Source: Vespa crabro
Taxonomy: Eukaryota > Arthropoda > Insecta > Hymenoptera > Vespidae
Reading direction: 5' to 3'
Length of the DNA stretch: 64,000 bases
Assembly (NCBI RefSeq): GCF_910589235.1
Contig: NC_060970.1
Location: 4,161,987-4,225,986 of the forward strand
Shown here: piece by piece, positions 55,846 to 64,000 of the stretch
Layout: each line of letters opens with the position of its first letter
How positions within the stretch are numbered: the stretch's first letter is position 1
The notes under the pieces: model-generated
What the model saw: only the letters and a program-made list of their open reading frames with translations
What the model was told of the DNA's origin: nothing
The model's database searches: none
Position numbers and translations under genes: made by a program

Positions 55846-56004
55846 TTAATCACATTAAATCGATTGCAAGATTATAATGAAAAATTGTCGAAATAATCGA
55901 GTATATTAACTTGGTTTGGCGCAGCAAGAAGTCAATAATTATCAAGAAGGTTGGCTAACTTTTAAACACGACTTAACTAATTTTCAGATAGTTTAATATC
56001 TTAC

Positions 56005-56007
<3 letters not shown>

Positions 56008-56051
<44 letters not shown>
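56008..56051. repeat. (TC)n microsatellite
   Basis: Perfect TC tract of about 43 bases. Confidence 0.97.
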
Positions 56052-56055
<4 letters not shown>

Positions 56056-56059
56056 ACCC

Positions 56060-56388
56060 CTCTTGATCTTTCTCTCGCTACAGAGCGAAGATGTACGAGT
56101 TAAGTCGTAGAGTCTGTCGGTGGTGGTAGTGATCACGGAGAATATCGGAGAGAGGAGGAGTAGGAAGAGGCAGAGGAGGAGAAGAAGGAGAGAGATGAAG
56201 GAGAAGGAAGATGGTAGATAGGGCGGGTGAAAGGGTAACGATGGATAGAGCGAGAGGGTGGATGAGCCTGGAAGCGAAGTGGGCTGACTGACGTGTAAAG
56301 ACACCTTCACGTCCCGAAGAATTTAACTAATTATAATATGGGATAAACCGTTTATTCCCGCCTGGCAGTCTAGTCGGAGCGATACTGA
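56060..56388. other. Unique purine-leaning sequence, no gene recognised
   Basis: A/G-rich at about 56135-56270; otherwise unique. Confidence 0.45.
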
Positions 56389-56390
56389 TA

Positions 56391-56437
56391 CCACTACCAC
56401 CACCATCACCACCACCACCATCACCACCACCACCATC

Positions 56438-56474
<37 letters not shown>
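56391..56474. repeat. (CAC)n followed by (TC)n
   Basis: CAC/CAT triplets to 56439, then TC units. Confidence 0.95.
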
Positions 56475-56477
<3 letters not shown>

Positions 56478-56479
56478 CT

Positions 56480-56860
56480 CCAACCTCCTACTACTCTTCC
56501 TCCTCTTTCGTCTCCTTCTTCCGCGGCTCTCCGGTCCTCCTCCTTCTTGGATCCGCGCCGCCCGCCGCCACGAGACTTGGCACACGTCACAGAAGTTAGC
56601 AACTCGAGGTGCGGGGCACCGGGCCATGATTAGGCCAGATTATGGAGGTTGAACTTTGATCGTCTCTTCTGGATGAAGGGGATAGAAGGGAGGGAGAGAG
56701 ATTGGGAGGATGGTATGGAAAGGAGGGAGTGAGGAAAGTGGGTGGGGGGAAAGGGTGAGCTGAGAGAGACTCTACTCCTGGAGAGGGGTCGAGAGGAAAC
56801 CTGGATTTCGCCTCTTCGACGTATAGGTCGTTTTTGAACACCCACGCTCTATCTTTACAG
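56480..56860. other. GC-rich unique block, no gene recognised
   Basis: CpG-rich at 56515-56640, then a G/A-rich stretch to about 56800. No exon is recognised. Confidence 0.5.
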
Positions 56861-56864
56861 CTTT

Positions 56865-56873
56865 CCTTCTTCT

Positions 56874-56908
<35 letters not shown>
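56865..56908. repeat. (CTT)n triplet repeat
   Basis: About 13 CTT triplets with one CCT. Confidence 0.95.
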
Positions 56909-57062
56909 GCCCTGTCTAAACTATTTCTCTCCTTTTAATCCTCTTTACTCATCTAATCATTTTTATAGATACGTATGTACCGTACCGTACGTATACTTCG
57001 TGAGGATTTTATTATTCCCAAGACGAAGAGACATCATCGGTTATTGGCTTTCTTACACGAAC

Positions 57063-57064
<2 letters not shown>

Positions 57065-57107
<43 letters not shown>
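57065..57107. repeat. (TA)n microsatellite
   Basis: TA tract of about 43 bases. Confidence 0.97.
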
Positions 57108-57113
<6 letters not shown>

Positions 57114-57244
57114 TATATTATTGGAATAGTAGGTTACAAGAAATCATCGTTCGTTAATTGAGCCACGATTAGCTTCTAAAGACTCCGGTATATCCTTGGT
57201 AACTTCTTAACCATCAATAATTCCCGTCGCATTAACAGTCCCAC

Positions 57245-57310
57245 TCTTTCTCTCTCTCTCTCTCTTTCTCTATCTCTATCTCTCTATCTCTCTATCTCTA
57301 TCTTTCTTCT
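57245..57310. repeat. (CT)n/(CTAT) tract
   Basis: CT units with regular CTAT interruptions. Confidence 0.92.
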
Positions 57311-57535
57311 TCTCCTTCTCTTTCATTTGCCTTCTCCATCATTCTCGAGGCAATTAAAAACGATGAAACGCGAGGCCGATAATCCCCGTGCGCATCTGCC
57401 TGATGCATCCTGACTATCCGAACGTTTCTTTCCATCGCCAGGACGTAAAAGTTTTAGCAGGTGCTCCAGATTGTCCGTCAATTACATTTCTACAAATTCA
57501 AACGTCGAGAGGTACAATAGCCGTGGAAATGAAAC

Positions 57536-57625
57536 AAAAAAAAAAAAAAAAAAGAAAAAAGAAAAAAATGAAAAAAAAGAGAAAAAAGAAAAAGAAAAAA
57601 GAAAAGAAGAAAAAAAGAAGAAAAT
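57536..57625. repeat. A-rich tract
   Basis: Poly-A with G interruptions. Confidence 0.92.
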
Positions 57626-57782
57626 GAAAGAAAAACGCAGGCGCAAAAACTGTTATATCGAGAAGAAACGAGAAAGAAACGACATCACGTAGTTTTGCTA
57701 ATATTCTTACAAATTAAGAATCAAACTGAAATGATCCAACCGCATAGAGATTTAAACGGTGGCGGACGATAAAGGAGCAAGT

Positions 57783-57841
57783 AGTTGTAGTAATAGTAGT
57801 AGTAGTAGTAGTAGTAGTAGTAATAGTAGAAGTAGTAGTAA
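57783..57841. repeat. (AGT)n triplet repeat
   Basis: About 18 AGT units with AAT and AGA variants. Confidence 0.95.
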
Positions 57842-57844
57842 CTC

Positions 57845-58330
57845 CCCATATATTACACTGTACAGTTCGTAATTGCTCGTAGGAAAATTACGGTGGACCC
57901 CTGTAAACCATGAAAACGCCATCTTTCCTGGATTACGTTCTCGCGGGTCTAATCGTAGAATGAAATTTAATGATACGAAATCCTCCGGAACGCCGATATA
58001 ACTTCTTTACCGTCTCTAATACTCAACTCGTCGAAACTAAAAGACTCCTTCTTTATTTCTTTCATTCTTTCTTTCCTCCTTCCTTCCGATCGAAACCATC
58101 CTGACTATTTCTTTCGTCCTGGCAATATCCTCCTTCGTTGCAAGACGAAGCGAGACGAAAGAAGAAGACGTTCGGCGCGAGCGAGCAGAGCCGACGAAAC
58201 GGAATCTGTGTGTGGCCGAGAGAAGAGCATGTATAAATACGCGAGGAGAGCCGCGTATAACAAGTTATGGCAGATAAATTTATAGCATCTCCAGCGAAAC
58301 GCCATTACTTTAAACGCACCCCTCTTTTCT
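57845..58330. other. Unique sequence, no gene recognised
   Basis: CpG-rich block at 58085-58300; otherwise unique. Confidence 0.45.
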
Positions 58331-58333
58331 CTC

Positions 58334-58342
58334 ACTCTCTCA

Positions 58343-58375
<33 letters not shown>

Positions 58376-58510
58376 GCACACTCTCTGTCTTTCTCTTTAT
58401 CTATCTATCTCTTTTTCATGCGTACAAAACCATCCTTTTTCGACCACACACTTCATCTCTCTCTTTTTTTCTTCTCTCTTTTTCCCCTCTCTCTCTCTCT
58501 CTCTCTCTCC
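58334..58510. repeat. (CT)n and (CA)n tracts
   Basis: CT at 58334-58360, CA at 58361-58381, and a CT tract at 58484-58509. Confidence 0.94.
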
Positions 58511-58514
58511 ATCT

Positions 58515-58848
58515 CGTTCCACATTTCCCACGATTCGCTTCTTCTGCCTTTAAATCGACTATCTGTTTTTACGATTTTTAAATAACCCATACAAAATATA
58601 TTCTTGCGTGATCATCGAAACGTTTCCGATCACTAACACCATGAATCTTATTAAATGATCTTTCTAATAATCATAATATGAGGATTAAAAATATCATTGA
58701 ATATTTTTTCCCAAGCTAACTGTGCAACGAAAAATATGAACGGATAAGATAGAGAATAGAGGCGTGATTGGATTTAAGCAGAAAAAAAAATTTTCAATGT
58801 ATTTCTTTGTCATAAACAATAACGGTGTTTTCATTGTTGAAAAGCAAA
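58515..58848. other. AT-rich unique sequence, no gene recognised
   Basis: Nothing recognisable. Confidence 0.45.
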
Positions 58849-58851
58849 GTA

Positions 58852-58950
58852 AAAGAAGAAGAAGAAGAAGAAGAAGAAGAAGAAGAAGAGAAAAAGAAGA
58901 AGAAGAGAAGAAGAAGAGAAGAAGAAGAAGAAGAAGAAGATGAGAAGAAG
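58852..58950. repeat. (GAA)n triplet repeat
   Basis: About 100 bases of GAA with GAG and A-run interruptions. Confidence 0.96.
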
Positions 58951-58954
58951 GACA

Positions 58955-59255
58955 GCGTGCGATATCGGTCACGCGGCTTGCGAACTCTAGGAAGAGGTGG
59001 ACTCTCCTCTACCGACCACCGTGGGCTTCCCCCTTAAGTCTACTCTTCTCTCTGTGGCACGGTGTGCCCCTATAAGAAGTGATCGTTACTGCGCGCCGCC
59101 CTATAATCTACACGGGCTAATGACGTCCATTACGTTACTGCGCGTCTTGGCCGCACTTCGGACCGCTCGCGTCGTACGCTCTCACTTGGCCACGCTTGCT
59201 CCTGATACGCGACTCTCTCCTTTTCCAACATCTTCCTTCTCTTTCTTCCAAACAC
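58955..59255. other. CpG-rich unique block, no gene recognised
   Basis: GC-rich non-repetitive block. The frames over it have no known similarity. Confidence 0.45.
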
Positions 59256-59289
59256 ACATACACACATAGGACACATATACTCTCTCACA

Positions 59290-59294
<5 letters not shown>

Positions 59295-59336
<42 letters not shown>
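59295..59336. repeat. (TC)21 microsatellite
   Basis: Perfect TC tract of 42 bases. Confidence 0.97.
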
Positions 59337-59338
<2 letters not shown>

Positions 59339-59478
59339 TCTCACTGTCTCTGTTTATCTTCTTCTTATTTTATTCCTCCTTCTTTAATTTCTTTGGTGTC
59401 TCCACTCTGCTAGATTCGCTAGTCAAACGTAAAAGAAATTAAAGGAAAGAACGCGATTGTTATTAACTTTTACGATAC

Positions 59479-59483
<5 letters not shown>

Positions 59484-59526
<43 letters not shown>
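59484..59526. repeat. (AG)21 microsatellite
   Basis: Perfect AG tract of 43 bases, complementary to the TC tract 147 bases upstream. Confidence 0.97.
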
Positions 59527-59532
<6 letters not shown>

Positions 59533-59648
59533 CAAACTCAGATAAGAAGATAGAAGATAAGATGAAGCATGATCGAAGAAAAAGTTTCATTATTGATCTC
59601 TTTCCTCGGGAGTAACGAGTAAGAAGAAAAAGGGATATAAGAGAGATC

Positions 59649-59708
59649 AAGAAAAAAAAAAAAAAAGAAAAGGGAAAGAAAAAAAAATAAAGAGAGAGAA
59701 AGAAAAAT
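59649..59708. repeat. A-rich tract
   Basis: Poly-A with G interruptions. Confidence 0.9.
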
Positions 59709-59719
59709 AGGCGGAACGA

Positions 59720-59945
59720 AAAGATTTTTCAATGTCCCTCTGCCAGAGTTGTTGCTTTCACGATCGAGAAACGAAAGATACAAGCGCGTAGGTAGTACCC
59801 AGAGAAAGAGAGGAGAGAGACACACAGTCGCGACTCTGTCCCCCGGTTAGCGAGCCGAAGAACGGTCCTCGAAAGAGCGAGTTCAGGACGCTAATTAGCG
59901 CATTGATTGTTTCGCCTCGTTAAAAATGTCCGGAGGTAAATCTCC
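59720..59945 (+). promoter_or_regulatory. CpG-rich block with TAATTA palindrome and donor-like start codon
   Basis: Unique CpG-rich sequence. CGCTAATTAGCG at 59889-59900 is a perfect 12-bp palindrome with the homeodomain core TAATTA. An ATG at 59926 in good context (AAAA before it) reads ATGTCCGGAG, then GTAAAT, a plausible splice donor. Without a splice the frame runs into microsatellites. A first coding exon is possible but unproven. Confidence 0.18.
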
Positions 59946-60129
59946 GCTTTATTATCCGGAACGTTTAGCTTTTTACGTTGCGAGTGAGAGTGGGCGGAGG
60001 GAGACGTCTGAAATCTTCGATGGCTCAGCGCCAAGCCGACTCTACTCTGGACTCAGGATTAATGCGTATTTTATGTACATTTCCCGTGCATTTCCGAGAT
60101 CAGCCATTTCGTACAGAGAGAAAGAGAGA

Positions 60130-60161
60130 AAGAGGGACGACGACGACGACGACGACGACGA
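60130..60161. repeat. (GAC)n triplet repeat
   Basis: About nine GAC triplets; reads as poly-Asp in one frame. Confidence 0.94.
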
Positions 60162-60164
60162 TCC

Positions 60165-60340
60165 TACCTCTTCTTCGAACGAAATACGCTTTCTTCGGAT
60201 GGCAGTGCGCGTAGGTCGCAAAGGTCCGGCGAGCCCTTCGAAGGGAAGCCCACGCTCGTACGAGAGAAAGAGATTCAAGAGACTGAAATTAAGCGGAGTT
60301 AACCGGAAAGGTTTGCATGCAAGAAGTACATATAGACACA
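60165..60340. other. GC-balanced unique sequence
   Basis: No gene is recognised. Confidence 0.45.
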
Positions 60341-60345
60341 CATGC

Positions 60346-60363
60346 ACATATATATATATATTT

Positions 60364-60394
<31 letters not shown>

Positions 60395-60395
60395 T
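60346..60395. repeat. Compound (TA)n(CA)n
   Basis: TA units then about 11 CA units. Confidence 0.95.
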
Positions 60396-60399
60396 GGTG

Positions 60400-61300
60400 G
60401 TCCTTTGAAGTTAGGCCACCTAAATAACTCTACGACTTATTATTGTAACGCAAAGAATATCTTCGACGTAATGTGCGTAATATCAAAGGATCAATATCTC
60501 GTAAGAATATTTTTACCCAAGGTCATTCTTCTCGGAGTAATTAAGGTCATCGGTGTTTTCGTTGACAACCGACAGACAGATACCGAAAGATAGTCGAAGA
60601 TTACCGAGAATGGCCGATGATAATAGTGGTAGTAAACGTTGCCATTGTCATTTTCAGTCCTCTTTGTTCATCAGTTTTACGTTGACTTCAATTCTCGATG
60701 GTCAAAGTAAAGATTATCTTACTATAAATATCTGAAGGTATTTTTTCTTTTCTTAATCAATTACACGATACATTTCTTAGGTAGAAAAAAAAAACCAATC
60801 GAAATATAATTAATCACAAGCGTAGAAAATATTTTTCCTTAACCATTCGATATTGTTTGTGAGTGAACATAACCTAATTCATTATAAAATTGTATATAAT
60901 TAAAAGAGAAAATCGACGATATAGAATTTGTATAATTTCGAAGATATTCATAAAATAGTTGAATCTTTTTAATCTTAATCATTGACACTGTCTGAATATA
61001 AACGTTTGACTCTTTCGTGCGACTATGTCAGTATGCTCAGCTGAGCGTCAATAAAGCATAAATAGTTTCGAAAGTTCGAAAGCGTTTCAGCCATCGTCGA
61101 AATGCACGCGAGTCCATAAACATTCGCGTTGAACAAGACACGAACTATGCATGCATGCGACTTCCATACTTCTCTATTTTCATCGTAAATACCAAGCAAT
61201 TGTTATTTCTTCTTGAGAAAGGAAGAAAAAGCCCTAACCCCTACCCCTCACCATTTTGCCAAAGAAGAGAGAGATCGTTCGTCTTACCATAATAAACGTA
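60400..61300. other. AT-rich unique sequence, no gene recognised
   Basis: Unique throughout. Contains the 12-bp palindrome GCTCAGCTGAGC at 61035-61046 and an AATAAA hexamer just after it. No gene is recognised. Confidence 0.5.
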
Positions 61301-61301
61301 G

Positions 61302-61405
61302 AAGAAAAAGAATTAAAAGGAAAGAAATGGTAAGAGAAGAAAAGAAAAAAAAAAACAAGGGGAGAGAAAGGAAAAATAGGAAAAGAAGGAAAGAAAAGAA
61401 AAATG
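61302..61405. repeat. A/G-rich tract
   Basis: Purine tract of AAAG and GAAA units. Confidence 0.9.
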
Positions 61406-61409
61406 GCTA

Positions 61410-61800
61410 ATTTACAAGCATGGTCTGGTGGTATATATTAGTCAAGGAATTAGCGCGAATTCAGGGAGGACGATTCGTGGCTAGGAAGTTTTCGTCGGGC
61501 TCTTATTGGGTGCATATGTATGTACGTAAACTAATTACAATCAATCACCCCGGCCCACCCTCGCGGTAAGCGCGGTTTGTACGTGTACAAGTGTTCCTAC
61601 ATATGTCTACGTATAGAAATATATATATATATATATATACATATAAACCATTTGGAGGATAGTGTTGAAGCATGAAACGTGTGCGAGCTTGCCGGTTCTC
61701 TCTGTCTTCTTGCTCGTGCGTGGGCGATTAGCAGCTCGCGCTCACGAACGAGCGCCACCCGTTATGAATTAAAGATCAACCCTTTATGCGAAGTAGGTTC
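61410..61800. other. Unique sequence with short (TA)n, no gene recognised
   Basis: (TA)n at 61618-61640. GC-balanced elsewhere. Confidence 0.5.
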
Positions 61801-61806
61801 GCTACA

Positions 61807-61860
61807 AGAGAGAGAGAGAGAGATAGAGAGAGAGAGAGTGAGGTAGGAGGGGGGAGGGGC
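61807..61860. repeat. (GA)n and G-rich purine tract
   Basis: GA with one TAGA, then GGAGGGGGGAGGGG-type purines. Confidence 0.93.
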
Positions 61861-61864
61861 AGAG

Positions 61865-62160
61865 AGAGCAGGGAGGTTGTCGGAACCGTAGGAACCACCC
61901 GGTGAACAATGGCAAAAGTCGTGCCTTCCGCTGCGTTCGATTAATCACGCCTCCCGACGTAATTAACGGAAGGCTCAAGATCGGCCCTTGATAAGTATTA
62001 AAAGCAAAAGGCAAAGGCCGATAATTACAAACGATAAGACTAATCTTACGCTTGAATAATCCTTATCGGTACGATGATTTCTTTAGGAAAATCCTAATGC
62101 TGGTGCTTTGCCGACGTAATGCATCATTGACATCCTTCATAATAGACTTCGACGAACGTA
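61865..62160. other. Unique sequence, no gene recognised
   Basis: Nothing recognisable. Confidence 0.45.
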
Positions 62161-62166
62161 ATGTAA

Positions 62167-62213
62167 ATTCATTCATTCATTCATTCATTCATTCATTCAT
62201 TCATTCATTCATT
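62167..62213. repeat. (ATTC)n tetranucleotide repeat
   Basis: About 11 ATTC units. Confidence 0.96.
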
Positions 62214-62463
62214 ATTCGATTTATGTGAATTTTCTTTCTCTATTTTCTTTTTCTCTCTATACGCATGCGAGTTATTATAATATATCAAACGAGCTAAATC
62301 TGACGAGAGTTTAGATCTCAACAAGATCTGTCCGGAATATTCTTGTGTCGCTCGAAGATGTCGCGGCTCGCCGCAGGACGAACTTCAAACGAGCGAGAAA
62401 CGTGGAAGAAAATGCTTCCTGTACTTTAGACACTACGATCCCAAGTAGTCGACTAGTATTCGT

Positions 62464-62536
62464 ATGTGTGTGAGTGTATATGTGTGTGTGTGTGTGTGTG
62501 CGCGAGAAAGAGAAAGAGAGAGAGAGAGAGAGAGAG
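62464..62536. repeat. (GT)n and (GA)n tracts
   Basis: GT at 62464-62500 and GA at 62505-62536, separated by CGCG. Confidence 0.95.
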
Positions 62537-62539
62537 TAT

Positions 62540-63035
62540 ATTCATACGATACGTTCTCACTACAACTCCTTTCTCCGATAAGTCGATGCGTGATTAGAGG
62601 GTGGCATTGTGCTTTGAGGGTTAACCATCCCCATCCTCTCACAGTCTTCCGCCACAACCTTCTACTACTATACCTTCTTCTCCTTCCTACCGCACTGCCG
62701 ACAATAATTACAAGAGCGGCACATCGGGGAAGGCACCACTTTGAGCTTATCGAATGTTCAGGATTAATAATTGCACGCGGTACCCCAGCGCTTCCGTCTC
62801 GCCCTCTATTGCAATACTATATATAATACTACTTAACTATTCCGCATTGGTGTTCATTGCGGATTATGTAACTATTTTAATACATAACAAAGACAATTTT
62901 GATGGATGTTAGAAATAAACGAGTTAATTCATGTTACAAAAGAAATAGAAACATTTAAGATATGGTATACACAGGTGTTCTTGAAAATATCCAAAATGAT
63001 CTATCTTCGAAAGAAAAAGAAATGAAAATAGAAGA
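62540..63035. other. Unique sequence, no gene recognised
   Basis: GC-balanced to about 62820, AT-rich after. Confidence 0.45.
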
Positions 63036-63037
63036 AA

Positions 63038-63058
63038 AAGAGAGAGAGAGAGAGAGAG
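63038..63058. repeat. (GA)n microsatellite
   Basis: GA tract of about 20 bases. Confidence 0.93.
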
Positions 63059-63059
63059 G

Positions 63060-63340
63060 TATATAAACGAAAGAAGAGAAACGATGAAGGTGGCTAACGC
63101 GTTCCGCGTGCGGCCACTCCTTCACACGGTAAGACCGTATCGATATCCGTATAACGATATCGCGTGTGCCATCGAAACCGATAAATAACAACGGGTCCAA
63201 CATAAATCCTACCTTCGCTCCTTATAAATCCGGTGGTGGGTCGTACGACAGACAGTTCCACGCGCTGCCCGCCAGATTTCACTAATTTTCTGTCGTGCTT
63301 AAGACTTTCTCGCCCTCTCTGTGTCACGAAGATGAGTGGG
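63060..63340. other. CpG-rich unique block, no gene recognised
   Basis: CpG-rich, with CGATATC motifs near 63138-63161. No exon is recognised. Confidence 0.45.
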
Positions 63341-63344
63341 TAAG

Positions 63345-63440
63345 GGAGGAAGAGGAGGAGGAGGAGGAGGAGGAGGAGGAGGAGGAGGAGGAGGAGGAAA
63401 GAAGAAGAGAAATAAAACAAAAAAAGAAAAAAAAGGAAGA
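63345..63440. repeat. (GAG)n triplet repeat and purine tract
   Basis: About 17 GAG triplets at 63349-63399, then A/G-rich. Confidence 0.96.
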
Positions 63441-63518
63441 AGAAGACGACGAAGAAACAACGAATAGGACAAAGGACGATAAAGAAAGGACGAAACTGCT
63501 TGACTCTTCTTGTGGACT

Positions 63519-63660
63519 CTTTTTTTTCCTTCCTTTGTTTTGTTTTGTTTTCTTTCATTTTTTTCTCTTTTTCTCTTTCTTTTTCATTGTTTGGTTTTTA
63601 TCTTTTTCTTTGTTTTTTCTTCCCTTTATATATACATATATATATATATCTTTCTCTCTT
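63519..63660. repeat. T/C-rich tract
   Basis: Pyrimidine-rich, with a short TA stretch at about 63628-63649. Confidence 0.9.
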
Positions 63661-64000
63661 GTTCTTTTGCGCTTCCTCCTTTCGATACTCCCCTCTACGT
63701 CTGTTCAAGGGCAAAGCCACGTGTACACGATTCACAAGGGAGAGTGGGTGCACCGAGAAGGCAATATATTTCTGGCATCCATTCCTCCTTCTCCTTCGTC
63801 CGTCCATCCATTCATAATATGCATATGCTTTTGTGCGCCCCGGCCCTGTCGGGCTACGTTTTTGTTGGGCCATTAGGTGCCCACGTATCAATTTTTCTTT
63901 GCAACCACGATGCCACCACCGACGCGACGCTTTCTTGACTTGGACGAAAGACACTTTTCGATTTTGTTCTTTGGATTTCTTTGATTCTTTTTTTTTTCCT
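63661..64000. other. Unique sequence to window end, no gene recognised
   Basis: GC-balanced; ends in a T-run at about 63989-63998. Confidence 0.45.

Overview
This is eukaryotic, nuclear, non-coding-looking DNA. It has no operons and no compact genes. GC content is low to moderate, CpG dinucleotides are frequent outside repeats, and short tandem repeats are extremely dense, mainly GA/CT, TA, CA, GAA/CTT and CGT/ACG triplets. That mix is typical of insects, and I favour a hymenopteran (bee, wasp or ant). This is an inference from composition only, because no taxon-diagnostic gene is visible. I found no convincing protein-coding exon, tRNA, rRNA, known microRNA or recognisable transposon. The long open frames are either translations of microsatellites (His-Thr, Tyr-Ile, Leu-Ser, Arg-Glu or poly-acidic strings) or chance frames, many of which lack an ATG.

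Layout. Positions 1-4427 hold a purine tract, CT repeats and a GC-richer unique block (about 2700-3514), then AT-rich sequence. Positions 4428-5690 hold the most distinctive object in the window. It is a G-rich minisatellite of about 20-21 bp units (consensus around GGGGCTAACT with a G-rich end), with higher-order duplications and nine copies of the palindrome CTGCGCAG. It is embedded in AT-rich flanks and fades out to the right. From about 8 kb to the end, unique sequence alternates with microsatellites, with a GA or CT tract roughly every kilobase.

Several unique blocks look like possible promoters or enhancers. Around 9036-9182 an E-box abuts a perfect CRE, with an inverted CCAAT box downstream. 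Around 11234-11413 there is a cluster of homeodomain-type GATTA sites. Around 18145-18310 a CpG-rich segment follows a GA tract and leads to an ATG with a donor-like sequence. Around 20255-20322 there is an inverted repeat followed by TATAAG. Around 59889-59935 a TAATTA palindrome precedes an ATG with a donor-like sequence. Two short ATG-initiated frames (37803-38087 and 53051-53191) have secreted-protein-like architecture but are low-confidence.

The most economical reading is an intergenic region, or a very large intron, beside genes lying outside the window. Any function here would be regulatory or structural: transcription-factor platforms, GA-binding-factor sites, quadruplex and cruciform DNA, or hairpin transcripts. 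Expression or conservation data are needed to say more about any candidate exon.
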